A DNA stretch of 64,000 bases, taken from the NCBI RefSeq assembly GCF_040369795.1, contig NZ_AP028955.1, positions 1,054,001 through 1,118,000 on the forward strand. The letters are read 5' to 3'. The position numbers and the translations under genes were made by a program. The stretch is from Spiroplasma_E ixodetis_B. Lineage in GTDB: Bacteria > Bacillota_I > Bacilli_A > Mycoplasmatales > VBWQ01. The notes under the pieces were generated by a model that was not told where the DNA came from, searched no databases, and saw only the letters and a program-made list of their open reading frames with translations. Positions 7,999 to 19,648 of this stretch are shown in pieces (position 1 is the first letter of the stretch; each line of letters opens with the position of its first letter).

Positions 7999-8808
7999 TT
8001 TTAGGACTGTTTTTTGGTAGACATTTGTGCTTGGTATTTTATGGGGGTTAAGTAGTTTAGAGTGCTGTGGATTCTTATGTTGTTGTATCAATTGATATAA
8101 TCAAATAATTCTAATTTTAATTGGATTAATGATGTAAAATTTTTATCATTAATAAACTATGTTTTGAAAGTTTTGAAAGTTGCTTCAGCAACAGCGTTAT
8201 CATAAGGACAACCTTTTTTTGCTTAAAGAGCGGGTAATATTGAATGCTAATAAAAGTTTATCAATAGTTTTATTATTAAATTCATTACCGCGATCGCTAT
8301 GAAATATTTGAATATTTTTTAAACAACGATTTTAGCACATAAATGCTTGATATACTAATGATGCATCTTTTTTAGTACCTACACTATGTCCAATAATTTC
8401 GCGATTGTACAGGTCGATTAATAAGCAAATATAGTTTCATTTACCATTAACTTGAACATAAGTTAAATCACTAACAATAACTGCGTTTTTAAGCCTATTA
8501 TTAAAGTCTCTATTAACAAGATTAGTAATTTGACTATCATTGACTTTATTATGATAATTTTTGTATGATAATTTAGTGTATTTTGATATTAAATTATGTT
8601 TATTCATAATTTTTTTAATTTTTCGTCTTGATAAATTAATTTTCTTTTCTTTTAGAACAACTTTTAATCTTCTTGTTCCATAAGATTCTTTATTTTCTTT
8701 AAAAGCACTAATAACAGCTTCATCATACATATTATTTTGAATTTTATCTTCTTTTTTCTTCAAATTAAAATAATATGTTGATTTAGAGATTTTTAAAAAA
8801 CGACACAT
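7999..8808 (-). pseudogene. IS3-family orfB transposase, broken
   Basis: The DDE transposase starts MCRFLKISKSTYYF and holds SDLTYVQVNGKW (first Asp) and FHSDRGNEF (second Asp). Compared with the intact orfB at 35915-36721, a TCA codon (FMC-S-NRC) is TAA near 8334 and one extra T lies in the run at 8213-8220, which shifts the frame before the catalytic Glu. It is inactive unless served by another copy. Confidence 0.8.
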
Positions 8809-8849
8809 TGTGCTAATTTTATATTTAACTTTATTTTTAGTAATAATTT

Positions 8850-9128
8850 CTATTTTCTGCCTATTATTAGTGCTGCTTGCTTTAAAATATCATTTTCCAT
8901 TCTTAATTGTTTTAATTCTTTTCTTAATTTAATTAATTCATTTTCTTCAACAGAATGGTTATCTTTGATTTTAAAACTGCCTGAATTAGTAAATTTCTTA
9001 ATTCAATTATAAGTAGCTGTTCTTGTAACATTGTACTCTTTAGCAAGACAAGACACTGACTTACCACTTTGATATAAAGCTACTATTTGTTTTTTAAATT
9101 CATCTGAATATGAGTTAATATTGGCCAT
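8850..9128 (-). CDS. IS3-family orfA, 92 aa
   Basis: This is the helix-turn-helix subunit. It reads MANINSYSDEFKKQIVALYQ, then SVSCLAKEYNVTRTATYNWI (the HTH) and a leucine-zipper-like ENELIKLRKELKQLRMEND. It has one TGA-Trp and is open to the TAG at 8850. The last codons, AGA AAA TAG, include an A4 run. A -1 slip there would enter the orfB frame (KIEIITKNKVKYKI), as in other IS3-family elements. Confidence 0.8.
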
Positions 9129-9205
9129 AATTATAATTCCTTTCTTTTAACTAATTTGTTCACTTGTCTACGTAATTAGTGTCCAATAAAGTGTAATCCA
9201 TCCAG

Positions 9206-9475
9206 CAAAATATTCATTTCATAAATCAAAATGGTGATACGGCTTTGACAATCATTATTAATAATATTTTATTTTATGATAAAAACATAAAAAATATATT
9301 AGAAAACATATTTTATCAAGAGTATGAAGAATATATTACAAATAAGGCAAAAGTAGAAATTATTAAATACAGGCCAGAATTTTCAAATAACTCATTATTT
9401 CATGATATTAAAGATAATATATTAATACATTTAAATACTAATCAAGAAAAAGAAAAAAAGAAACTGGGTATATAA
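9206..9475 (+). pseudogene. Ankyrin-type gene remnant
   Basis: An open frame starts at the IS3 edge: QNIHFINQNGDTALTIIINN is a typical ankyrin repeat start. It is followed by a charged helical stretch (NILENIFYQEYEEYITNKAK). The 3' end runs into IS630-derived sequence (EKEKKKLGI) at about 9450. Both ends are therefore lost to mobile elements. It resembles the repeat style of the 624-2594 protein but is not a copy of it. Confidence 0.55.
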
Positions 9476-9525
9476 AACCAATTTTGAATTATAAAAAAGG
9501 ACATAGCCAAAAAATAAGCCATCAA
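9447..9525 (+). mobile_element. Short IS630-family fragment
   Basis: About 75 bp match the IS630 transposase segment encoding RKRKKETGHIKPILNY (compare 26612-26690), with a few changes. It has no ends and no function. Confidence 0.6.
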
Positions 9526-9571
9526 CAAGCGGATATATAAAACATTAAATTTATCACAAATATAATGGATA

Positions 9572-10943
9572 GGTAATGTTTAGTAATCTGTGTAACTTAC
9601 AAAAATAACTATGTTTAATTAATTCTAGTAAATAAAATTAAATAACTAGAAATAGTGAGTTGCGTATGTCTAAAAAACAAAATATTAATAATAATGTTCC
9701 AATATCAAAAGCAGTAGATTTATTACTAGAAAATACTGAAGATTTAACAACAGTTTTTAAAGAGGGTGGTTTATATAAAGAATTAACAAAAAGATTAGTT
9801 GAAAAAATGTTGAATTCTGAAATGCAAAATTATTTAGGATATGAAAAAAATCAACATAATACTAGTGAAAATGCTCGCAATGGTATAAGTTCAAAAAAAT
9901 TAATAACTCAACAAGGCAAAATTGAGATTAATGTACCACGAGATCGTAATAGTAATTTTGAGCCAGTAATAGTTGCAAAAAGACAAAGAAGATTTGATGG
10001 TTTTGATCAACAAGTTCTTTCATTATATGCCAAAGGCATGACTTTATCAGATATTAGAATGCAGTTACAAGAGCTATATCATGGTGCTGATATTAGTGAA
10101 AGTGTTATTAGTCAAATTACTGATGATGTTATTGATGATGTTAAAGCATGACAAAATCGGCCATTAGAAAGTGTTTATCCGATTGTTTATTTTGATTGTA
10201 TAGTAGTTAAAGTACGACAAGATAAACGCATTATTAACAAATCAGTTTATATAGCACTAGGAGTTGATTTAGAAGGTAAAAAGATGTTTTAGGTTTATGA
10301 ATTAGTGAAAATGAAGGTTCTAAGTTTTGATTATCTAATTTCACAGAAATGAAAAATCGAGGCTTAAATGATATTCTTATTGCTTGTAGTGACAATTTAA
10401 CAGGAATGTCAGAAGCAATACAATCAGTTTATCCTAAAACCGAACATCAATTATGCATAGTTCATCAAATTAGAAATAGTTTAAAATATGTTTCATACAA
10501 ACATAGAAAATCACTAGTTACAGATTTAAAACCAATTTATAGTGCATGTAGTGAAGAACAAGCAATGCAAGCTTTAGAATCTTTTGAAAGTAAATGAAAT
10601 AAACAATATCCTCGAATTGCTAAATCATGATATAAAAATTGAGATAATTTAATGGTTTTTATTAGTTATCCTGCAGAAATCAAAAGAGTGATTTATACAA
10701 CAAATGCCATTGAATCTGTTAATAGTCGATTACGAAAAGTTATTAGAAATAAAAAAGTTTTTCCAAATGATATGGCAGTTTTTAAAATATTTTACTTAGC
10801 AATTGAAAATATAACAAAAAAATGAACACTGCCCATTCAAAATTGAAATACAGCAATTGCTCATTTTATGATAAAATTTGAAGATAGAATTAATCTAAAC
10901 TAGTAACTTTGTAAAAAGATACACAGATTTTTAAAAAGCCTCA
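9572..10943 (+). mobile_element. IS256-family element, copy 1
   Basis: The left end reads GGTAATGTTTAGTAATCTGT and the right end, read inward, GAGGCTTTTTAAAAATCTGT. The two ends share AATCTGTGTA. The element holds one broken transposase gene. No clear target duplication. Confidence 0.88.
9666..10903 (+). pseudogene. IS256-family transposase, frameshifted
   Basis: The full family length is 412 codons (see 32182-33420). Here the run in GAAGGTAAAAAGATG has five A instead of six, giving a stop after LEGKKMF, about residue 207. The catalytic FDCIVVKVR (Asp) lies before the break; CSDNL and NAIESVN lie after it. The correct start is the ATG at 9666, not the upstream TTG. Confidence 0.85.
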
Positions 10944-10954
10944 ATTAATAAAAA

Positions 10955-11191
10955 TTATCTTTTTTTAGTAGTACTTTGTTGACGTTTCATTGCTTGCATT
11001 ACTGATTTAATTTGAGATTCAGTAGGTTTACGCCCCATTTGTAAATACATTGCACGAATCATATTTTCATTAATAGGAGGATTTTTCTGTAATTGTTTTT
11101 CGAAAATCTTCTTAGTAACAATAAAACCAACTAATCCACCAATTAATGCACTAGCAATGCCAATGATTAATACTGCTCACCAAACCATCAT
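10955..11191 (-). CDS. UPF0154/YneF-like membrane protein, 78 aa
   Basis: Reading TGA as Trp gives MMVWWAVLIIGIASALIGGLV, one N-terminal membrane helix, then the conserved FEKQLQKNPPINENMIRAMY and LQMGRKPTESQIKSVMQAMK of the UPF0154 (YneF) family at normal size. The family is small and membrane-bound; its function is not known to me. It starts 14 nt after the stop of transketolase with its own ribosome site (AAGGAG), so it is probably cotranscribed with tkt. It was hidden by two TGA codons at the start. IS256 copy 1 ends 11 nt beyond its stop. Confidence 0.85.
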
Positions 11192-11204
11192 TATTAATTT
11201 CTCC

Positions 11205-13211
11205 TTACTTACTGTTTAAAAACTTATTAATTTTATCACACACTTGATTTGATGTAAATCCATATTTTTCTAGTACTACCTTATCAGGAGCAGAAATACC
11301 AAAAGTACTTACGCCAATAACAAAGCCATTACCTGCAACATATTTATATCAACTATCTTTAGACCCCATTTCAATAGCAACTTTTATAATATCATTAGGT
11401 AAAATTTTATTTTGATATGTTTTATCTTGTTTATCAAAAATAAAAGTAGAAGGCATTGAAACTACACGAACATTAAGCTTTTGATCATTTCATAGTTGTT
11501 CTTGACTAGCAATAGCCAACGAAACTTCACTACCGGTAGCAATAATAATTAAATCTAAAGTTTTACTACTCTTCTCTTTACTAATAATATAAGCACCTTT
11601 TTGAACTGCCTCAATATTACTATTTGCAAGTTGTGGTAAATTTTGTCTAGTAATAATAATAGCACTAGGGTTAGTTTTGCTAGATAATACCATTAAATAT
11701 GCACCAATTGTTTCTTTTGTATCAGCGGGGCGAATTACATTAAAATTAGGAATAGTTCTTAACATTGTTAGTTGTTCAACTGGTTCATGGGTAGGACCAT
11801 CTTCGCCAACTGCAATACTATCATGACTAAAAATAAACAAAGATGGAATTGACATTAAAGCTGCTAATCGTAATGCAGGCTTTAGATAATCGCTAAACAC
11901 AAGAAAAGTAGAACCAAAAGGAATTGTGCCTTGATGTAACGTCATACCGTTAACAATAGCGCCCATTGCAAATTCTCTTACTCCATAATGAATATGTCTT
12001 CCTGAATGATCAAGAGGTAAAAAGTCTTTATCTGTTACTAATGCTTTAGTTGAGCCAGCTAAATCAGCACTACCACCAATTAATGTTGGACAATGAGCTG
12101 ATAAAAGTTTTAAAATATTACCAGAGTCTACTCTTGTTGCTTGTGGATTTACTCCAATAATTGAAGTTCAATCAATTTTATTTAATTGATAATCTTCATT
12201 AAAAATTTCATTTTTTAATGCTGATTTAATTTCATTATACAACTTTGGATATAATTTTGCATATTTTTCAACTTTTTGATTTCAAACTAATTCTATTTTA
12301 GAACCATGATTAAGTGCTGTTTGTGTGAAATAAGTGCTTACTTCTTTTGGAACAGTAAATTCAGGATATTCTCAGTTTAAATTTTTAGCAACTGTTTTGA
12401 TATCTTCCATTAAAGGAGAACCATGAACACTGGGTGTTCCTTGTTTACTAGCCCCATAACCAATTATAGTTTTAATTTCAATTAAAGTTGGTTTATCACT
12501 AAGTTTTGCTTTTTTAATAGCTTCAGAAATGAGTTTATCATCTTCAACATCTTCAACTTTTAAATAATTTCACTCTAATGCTTGAAGACGCATTTTTAAA
12601 TTTTCTGAATATACTAATTTAACAGATGAATCTAATTGAACATCATTTGAATCATATAAAATAATTAGTTTATTTAATTTAAAATGTCCAGCAAAACTAA
12701 GTGCTTCTTGCGCAATACCTTCTTGTAAATCGCCATCACCACAAATTGCATATGTATAATGATCAATAATATTAAGATCTTTTTGATTATATTTAGCAGC
12801 AAGAAAACTCTCAGTAAGCGTCATTCCGACAGCATTACCGATACCCTGACCTAATGGTCCAGTAGCCATCTCTACTCCATAGTCTAAATGATATTCGGGA
12901 TGACCAGGTGTATTGCTATTTAATTGACGGAATTGTTTTATATCGTTGATTGTATATTTATAACCAGCATGATGTAATATTGAATATAATAAAGCACTAC
13001 CATGACCTGCTGATAAAACAAATCGATCACGATTAAATCATTTTGGATTTTTTGGATTAAAAGATAAATGATTTTTGAATAAAGAAAAAGTCATTGGTGA
13101 AGCACCTAAAACAATACCAGGATGGCCACTTTTAGCAGCATTAACCGCTTGTACTCCTAACATACGAATTGAATTAATAGTTAATTTATCTAAATTAATT
13201 TTATTTTCCAT
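11205..13211 (-). CDS. tkt: Transketolase, 668 aa
   Basis: Transketolase moves two-carbon units between sugar phosphates in the non-oxidative pentose phosphate pathway, using thiamine diphosphate. The frame is open from the ATG at 13211 (GGAG 6 nt before it) to 11205 with TGA as Trp. Seen: NAAKSGHPG near residue 30, LSAGHGSALLYS, the cofactor site CGDGDLQEG around residue 150, and the pyrimidine-domain motif EDGPTHEPVEQL near 405. The length matches the family. It is followed by the UPF0154 gene. In organisms without oxidative pentose steps it is the route to ribose phosphate. Confidence 0.95.
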
Positions 13212-13398
13212 AATTTCTCCTTAAATTTTTAATAGTTATTATTTAATATAATATTAACAATATTCTTAATAAAATAGGTAATTGTTTAAAAATAATTAAA
13301 AAAGTATAAATAATAATAACAAAAAATATAATTTTATTTTAACTAATTTGAATCTTTGAACAAATTAAAAAAGAAAAGATCACCCCAAGATAAAAAAA

Positions 13399-14773
13399 GA
13401 GGCTTTTTAAAAATCTGTGTATCTTTTTACAAAGTTACTAGTTTAGATTAATTCTAGTAAATAAAATTAAATAACTAGAAAGAGTGAGTTACCTATGTCT
13501 AAAAAACAAAATATTAATAATAATGATCCAATATCAAAAGCAGTAGATTTATTATTAGAAAATACTGAAGATTTAACAACAGTTTTTAAAGAGGGAGGTT
13601 TATATAAAGAATTAACAAAAAGATTAGTTGAAAAAATGTTGAATTCTGAAATGCAAAATTATTTAGGATATGAAAAAAATCAACATAATAATAGTGATAA
13701 TGCTCGCGATGGTATAAATTCAAAAAAATTAATAACCCAACAAGGTAAAATTGAGATTAATGTACCACGAGATCGTAATAGTAATTTTGAGCCAGTAATA
13801 GTTGCAAAAAGACAAAGAAGATTTGATGGTTTTGATCAACAAGTTCTTTCATTATATGCCAAAGGCATGACTTTATCAGATATTAGAATGCAGTTACAAG
13901 AGCTATATCATGGTTCTGATATTAGCGAAAGTGTTATTAGTCAAATTACTGATGATGTTATTGATGATGTTAAAGCATGACAAAATCGGCCATTAGAAAG
14001 TGTTTATCCGATTGTTTATTTTGATTGCATAGTAGTTAAAGTACGACAAGATAAACGAATTATTAACAAATCAGTTTATATAGCACTAGGAGTTGATTTA
14101 GAAGGTAAAAAAAGATATTTTAGGTTTATGAATTAGTGAAAATGAAGGTTCTAAGTTTTGATTATCTAATTTCACAGAAATGAAAAATCGAGGCTTAAAT
14201 GATATTCTTATTGCTTGTAGTGACAATTTAACAGGAATGTCAGAAGCGATACAATCAGTTTATCCTAAAACCGAACATCAATTATGCATAGTTCATCAAA
14301 TTAGAAATAGTTTAAAATATGTTTCATAAAAACATAGAAAATCACTAGTTACAGATTTAAAACCAATTTATAGTGGATGTAGTGAAGAACAAGCAATGCA
14401 AGCTTTAGAATCTTTTGAAAGTAAATGAAATAAACAATATCCTCAAATTGCTAAATCATGATATAAAAATTGAGATAATTTAATGGTTTTTATTAGTTAT
14501 CCTGCAGAAATCAAAAGAGTTATTTATACAACAAATGCTATTGAATCTGTTAATAGTCAATTACGAAAAGTTATTAGAAATAAAAAAGTTTTTCCAAATG
14601 ATATGGCAGTTTTTAAAATATTTTACTTAGCAATTGAAAATATAACAAAAAAATGAACAATGCCCATTCAAAATTGAAATACAGCAATTGCTCATTTTAT
14701 GATAAAATTTGAAGATAGAATTAATATAAACTAGTAACTTTGTAAAAAGATACACAGTTTTTTAAAAATCCTC
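13399..14773 (+). mobile_element. IS256-family element, copy 2, with two right-type ends
   Basis: Both termini are of the GAGGCTTTTTAAAAATCTGT type (left at 13399, right at 14773 slightly changed). Other copies start with GGTAATGTTTAGTAATC on the left. The left end switches to ordinary left-end sequence at about 13450 (ATTCTAGTAAATAAAATTAA). It cuts the 5' side of the VirB4-like gene. Confidence 0.85.
13495..14734 (+). pseudogene. IS256-family transposase, frameshifted
   Basis: It is open to about residue 205. There the GGT-A(n)-GAT run has seven A instead of six. A TAC codon is also TAA in SYKHRK (near 14329). It is inactive. Confidence 0.85.
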
Positions 14774-15129
14774 ACTTGTTTTGCTGATAAAAAAAAGAGT
14801 TAGATAATATTAGAACAATTTTAATTAGTGAAATGACAAAAAAAGGTTTTTTTCCAGATGAATTAAAATTTCAACAATTAAAAACCTATAACTTTATTTG
14901 AAGTAATGATATTAAAAATACAAATGAATGGTGACAAGAAATGCCAATTATTTCATTGGCAAGTAGCTATCCATTTGTGGCAACACATTTAAATGATAAG
15001 CAAGGTTTATTATCAGGAACCAACGATATCGATGAACCAATTATATTTGATATAAAACATCGTGATAGTTGTCGTAACAGTAGTAATACTTTTATTGTAG
15101 GAATGACTGGTGGTGGTAAAACATTTAAT

Positions 15130-16215
15130 AGACATATTCCGTAAATAAATTTTTTAAAAGTCAATTAATAATTTAAAATTTATTTTATAATTTCTTTATT
15201 AATAAATTAATAAGGTGTTGATAAAAATGAATTTTGAAAATTTAAAAAAATTAAAAAATGAACAATTTTATAGATATTTTGGTATAAAACGTTTTCATTT
15301 TGATGAAATGTTAACAAAATTAATTGAAATAGAAAATTTAAAAAAAACTAAAGGTAGAAAATATAAACTTTCAGTTGAAGAAAGATTGATGATGACTTTA
15401 GTATACTGAAAAGAATATTATACTTTTTCCAAATGAGTATTAAATATAAAATGAGTGCATCAAGTTGTTTTAGAAATATTACTTGAGTAGAAAATAAACT
15501 TAGTGATGACAAAGATTATCAGTTTTTAAAAACAAAATATAAATCAAAAATTGAGAAAAAACAAGAAGATTTAAATGAATTTCAATTTTATTTAATTGAT
15601 TCAACTGAAATTGAAATTGAAAGACCAACTAAAAAAACTACAGTTAGAATATTTTTCTGGTAAAAGTTGAATGTTTTCTATAAAATTTCAAATTATATAT
15701 GACTTTTTAATAAAAAAATTGTTGATATTTTTGCTGATAATGGAAAAGTACATGATTTTCAAATATTAAAAAATTCAAATCTTGAATTTTCAGAAAAAAC
15801 AATAATTATTGGTGATTTGGGATATCAAGGAATACAAAATATTTATAAAAATACTATATTACCAATTAAAAAAACTAAAAATAAAAAATTAACTAAACAA
15901 GAAAAAATCTACAATAAAATTATTTCAAAAATTAGAATTAAAGTTGAACATGTTTTTGCTTGATTAAAAAGATTCAAAATTTTAATAAATAAATGTAGAA
16001 AAAGTATATTTAGACTTATGTACTTAAAATTTAACTTACTTTGTGAAATTTTTATCAAGTTAATATAAAAATAATATTAACAATTTTTGTGTTTGAAATA
16101 TAAATTTATTTTTAAAGTATTTTTTTAAAAATATTAACTTCTATAATTATTAACACTAAAAAATTTATAAATATTATTATTGACAATTGATTAAATTTAT
16201 TTACGGAATATGTCT
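15130..16215 (+). mobile_element. IS5-family element, copy 2 (degenerate)
   Basis: Full ends with AAT duplications (15127-15129, 16216-16218). The frameshift run has seven A, a T is missing in ACTTTTTAATAAA and in the TTTTTCC run, and about 65 bp are deleted near 16050 at the 3' end. The transposase is inactive. Confidence 0.88.
15227..16040 (+). pseudogene. IS5-family transposase, broken
   Basis: Same protein as at 4850-5703 but with several single-base losses (in the TTTTTCC run near 15425, in the A run near 15630 and in the T run near 15703). These break both orfA and orfB. Confidence 0.8.
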
Positions 16216-16838
16216 AATGTTAAAAAACAATTAAATTGATTATATCGCAATAACACAAAAATATATATTATTGACCCTGAACGCGAATATCATAAACTAG
16301 CAAATCAATATGGTGGACAAATTATTCCAATTGGTAAATCTGAAAATGCACGAATAAATCCATTAGAAATTTTTTCAGATGACTTATTAGAGCATATTTC
16401 ATTATTAGAACAGTGATTTAAAATATTGTATTATTATTTAACTGATATTGATTTAAGTTTGTTACAACAAACACTTTTAAAACTATACAAAAATTTTAAA
16501 ATAACCGACAAGACAGAATTTAATAAATTAACTGCTAATGACTACCCTACATTATCAGATTTATTTAATTTAATTGAAAAACAAGAAATGACCAAAAAAA
16601 CAAAATCAAATTTATTCAACATTTTATGAAAACTTGCAAAAGGTGCTGATGGACATTTATGAAACGGAATAAGTACTTTATCTTTAAAAAAGTGATTTAA
16701 TAATTTTTGATAATCATGAATTAACTTCAAATAAAAACCGACAAAATGCACAATTGTTCTTAATGCTTTCTTTTTTAGACAAAATTGTAAAACAAAACAA
16801 AGCTAAAAACGAAACATTTCCAATGACAGAACAACAAT

Positions 16839-17988
16839 AGACATATTCCGTAAATAAATTTTTTAAAAGTCAATTAATAATTTAAAATTTATTTTATAAT
16901 TTCTTTATTAATAAATTAATAAGGTGTTGATAAAAATGAATTTTGAAAATTTAAAAAAATTAAAAAATGAACAATTTTATAGATATTTTGGTATAAAACG
17001 TTTTCATTTTGATGAAATGTTAACAAAATTAATTGAAATAGAAAATTTAAAAAAAACTAAAGGTAGAAAATATAAACTTTCAGTTGAAGAAAGATTGATG
17101 ATGACTTTAGTATACTGAAAAGAATATTATACTTTTTTCCAAATGAGTATTAAATATAAAATGAGTGCATCAAGTTGTTTTCGAAATATTACTTGAGTAG
17201 AAAATAAACTTAGTGATGACAAAGATTATCAGTTTTTAAAAACAAAATATAAATCAAAAATTGAGAAAAAACAAGAAGATTTAAATGAATTTCAATTTTA
17301 TTTAATTGATTCAACTGAAATTGAAATTGAAAGACCAACTAAAAAAACTACAGTTAGAATATTTTTCTGGTAAAAGTTGAATGTTTTCTATAAAATTTCA
17401 AATTATATATGACTTTTTAATAAAAAAATTGTTGATATTTTTGCTGATAATGGAAAAGTACATGATTTTCAAATATTAAAAAATTCAAATCTTGAATTTT
17501 CAGAAAAAACAATAATTATTGGTGATTTGGGATATCAAGGAATACAAAATATTTATAAAAATACTATATTACCAATTAAAAAAACTAAAAATAAAAAATT
17601 AACTAAACAAGAAAAAATCTACAATAAAATTATTTCAAAAATTAGAATTAAAGTTGAACATGTTTTTGCTTGATTAAAAAGATTCAAAATTTTAATAAAT
17701 CAATGTAGAAAAAGTATATTTAGACTTATGTACTTAAGATTTAACTTACTTTGTGAAATTTTTAATAAAACAAAACCATTAAAATAAAAAAATATTTTTA
17801 ATATTTTTTTAAAAATTTAAATTTTTATCAAGTTAATATAAAAATAATATTAACAATTTTTGTGTTTGAAATATAAATTTATTTTTAAAGTATTTTTTTA
17901 AAAATATTAACTTCTATAATTATTAACACTAAAAAATTTATAAATATTATTATTGACAATTGATTAAATTTATTTACCGAATATGTCT
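16839..17988 (+). mobile_element. IS5-family element, copy 3
   Basis: Length 1150 bp with AAT duplications at 16836-16838 and 17989-17991. The right end has one change (TTTACCGAATATGTCT). The orfA start is at 16936; the frameshift run has seven A and orfB lacks one T, so no transposase is expected. Confidence 0.88.
16936..17787 (+). pseudogene. IS5-family transposase, broken
   Basis: orfA is open through KYKLSVEERLMMTLVYW, FFQMSIKYKMSASSCFRNIT and the first catalytic Asp. With seven A, the frame runs on to TTVRIFFW and a stop instead of -1 shifting into orfB. orfB also has ACTTTTTAAT with one T lost. Confidence 0.75.
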
Positions 17989-18401
17989 AATGAATTTGTA
18001 TTGCAATTGATGAAGTACATTTATTAATTAATGAAAATAATACCTTGGCGTTGAATTTTTTATTTGAAATGACCAAACGAATTCGTAAATACAACGGCAT
18101 TTTGTACATTATGACACAAAACATAAATGACTTTATGGGTAATGAAAAAATTAAAACACAAGCACAAGGAATAATAAATAACTGTTTATATCAATTCGTT
18201 CATCATTTAGCAGCAAGTGATTTACAAGATTATGATAATTTAATTTCTGCAAGTGGTAGATTAAATGAATATCAAAAATCAACAATCGCTAGTTCACCAA
18301 CTGGCACATGTTTATTTTCTATTGGTTCTAATAAACGAATATTATTAAATGTTGAAGCTAGCGATATTGAAAAAGAAACTTTTAGTTAGGGATTAAAGTT
18401 A

Positions 18402-18496
18402 TGAATAAAATAAAACAATGATTTAAAAAAATAAATAAATTTCAAAAAATAGTTTTAATACTATTTGCAATGTTGGTAATGTTTAGTAATTGACTA
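18402..18496 (+). pseudogene. Start of a small membrane protein gene, fused to IS256 debris
   Basis: After the VirB4-like stop, an ATG at 18402 opens MNKIKQWFKKINKFQKIVLI and LFAMLVMFSNW (TGA as Trp): a basic start and one membrane helix. Beyond that the DNA is the inside of IS256 copy 3, and the frame stops soon (LLTDSIAFVV*). It was probably the next gene of the same transfer operon. The ribosome site is weak (AGGGATTAAAGTT). Confidence 0.55.
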
Positions 18497-19554
18497 TTAA
18501 CAGATTCAATAGCATTTGTTGTATAAATAACTATTTTGATTTCTGCAGGATAACTAATAAAAACCATTAAATTATCTCAATTTTTATATCATGATTTAGC
18601 AATTTGAGGATATTGTTTATTTCATTTACTTTCAAAAGATTCTAAAACTTGCATTGCTTGTTCTTAACTACATGCACTATAAATTGGTTTTAAATCTGTA
18701 ACTAGTGATTTTCTATGTTTGTATGAAACATATTTTAAACTATTTCTAATTTGATGAACTATGCATAATTAATGTTCGGTTTTAGGATAAACTGATTGTA
18801 TTGCTTCTGACATTCCTGTTAAATTGTCACTACAAGCAATAAGAATATCATTTAAGCCTCGATTTTTCATTTCTGTGGAATTAGATAATCAAAACTTAGA
18901 ACCTTCATTTTCACTAATTAATAAGCCTAAAAAATCTTTTTTACCTTCTAAATAAACTCCTAGTGCTATATAAACTGATTTGTTAATAATGCGTTTATCT
19001 TGTCGTACTTTAACTACTATACAATCAAAATAAACAATCGAATAAACACTTTCTAATGGCCGATTTTGTCATGCTTTAACATCATCAATAACATCATCAG
19101 TAATTTGACTAATAACGATTTCACTAATATCAGCACCATGATATAACTCTTGTAACTGCATTCTAATATCTGATAAAGTCATGCCTTTGGCATATAATGA
19201 AAGAACTTGTTGATCAAAACCATCAAATATTCTTTGTCTTTTTGCAACTATTACTGGCTCAAAATTACTATTACGATCTCGTGGTACATTAATCTCAATT
19301 TTACCTTGTTGAGTTATTAATTTTTTTGAACTTATACCATCGCGAGCATTATCACTATTATTATGTTGATTTTTTTCATATCCTAAATAATTTTGCATTT
19401 CAGAATTCAACATTTTTTCAACTAATCTTTTTGTTAATTCTTTATATAAACCTCCCTCTTTAAAAAATGTTGTTAAATCTTCAGTATTTTCTAATAATAA
19501 ATCTACTGCTTTTGATATTGGATCATTATTATTAATATTTTGTTTTTTAGACAT
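18497..19554 (-). pseudogene. IS256-family transposase, truncated
   Basis: The start at 19554 and the first 160 codons are open. Nonsense changes follow (CAA to TAA in TEHQLC near 18771; another near 18665) and the C-terminal ~65 codons are missing. Changes such as TTFFKEG and QRIFDG are unique to this copy. Confidence 0.85.
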
Positions 19555-19648
19555 ACGTAACTCACTCTTTCTATTTATTTAATTTTATTTACTAGAATTA
19601 ATTAAACATAGTTATTTTTGTAAGTTACACAGATTACTAAACATTACC
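18497..19648 (-). mobile_element. IS256-family element, copy 3, right end missing
   Basis: Minus-oriented copy ending at 19648 with the usual left end (ACAGATTACTAAACATTACC). Its other side stops inside the transposase gene at about 18497, so about 200 bp with the right end are lost. The join with the native gene lies in shared AAT/TAGTAAT sequence. Confidence 0.85.

Larger units (their letters stand above)
7984..9204 (-). mobile_element. IS3-family element, copy 2 (orfB inactive)
   Basis: 1221 bp with outer ends TGGAATGGCAACC (left as written) and GTGTAATCCATCCA (right). It is read from right to left: orfA then orfB. orfA is intact, orfB is not. No target duplication is evident. It cut an ankyrin gene, whose remnant continues at 9206. 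Confidence 0.92.
14774..18389 (+). pseudogene. VirB4/TraE-like conjugation ATPase, cut by IS256 and two IS5
   Basis: Removing IS5 copies at 15130-16215 and 16839-17988 with one AAT duplication each restores a reading frame. Part 1 (14774-15129) ends in the Walker A motif GMTGGGKTFN. Part 2 (16216-16838) continues VKKQLNWLYRN, IYIIDPEREYHKLANQYGG and INPLEIFSDD. Part 3 (17989-18389) has the Walker B CIAIDEVHLLI, MTQNINDFMG and ends ASDIEKETFS. These are features of VirB4/TraE ATPases that power plasmid transfer; TraE-type genes are known on Spiroplasma plasmids. The N-terminus is lost to IS256 copy 2. A base is missing in the A run at 16686-16691 (LSLKK to DLIIFDNHEL needs +1), and another shift lies near 14788. 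Confidence 0.8.

Noticed and set aside
14941..15164. Minus-strand 65-codon frame opposite the VirB4-like gene
   Set aside because: Antisense shadow; the plus strand holds the Walker A motif in frame.
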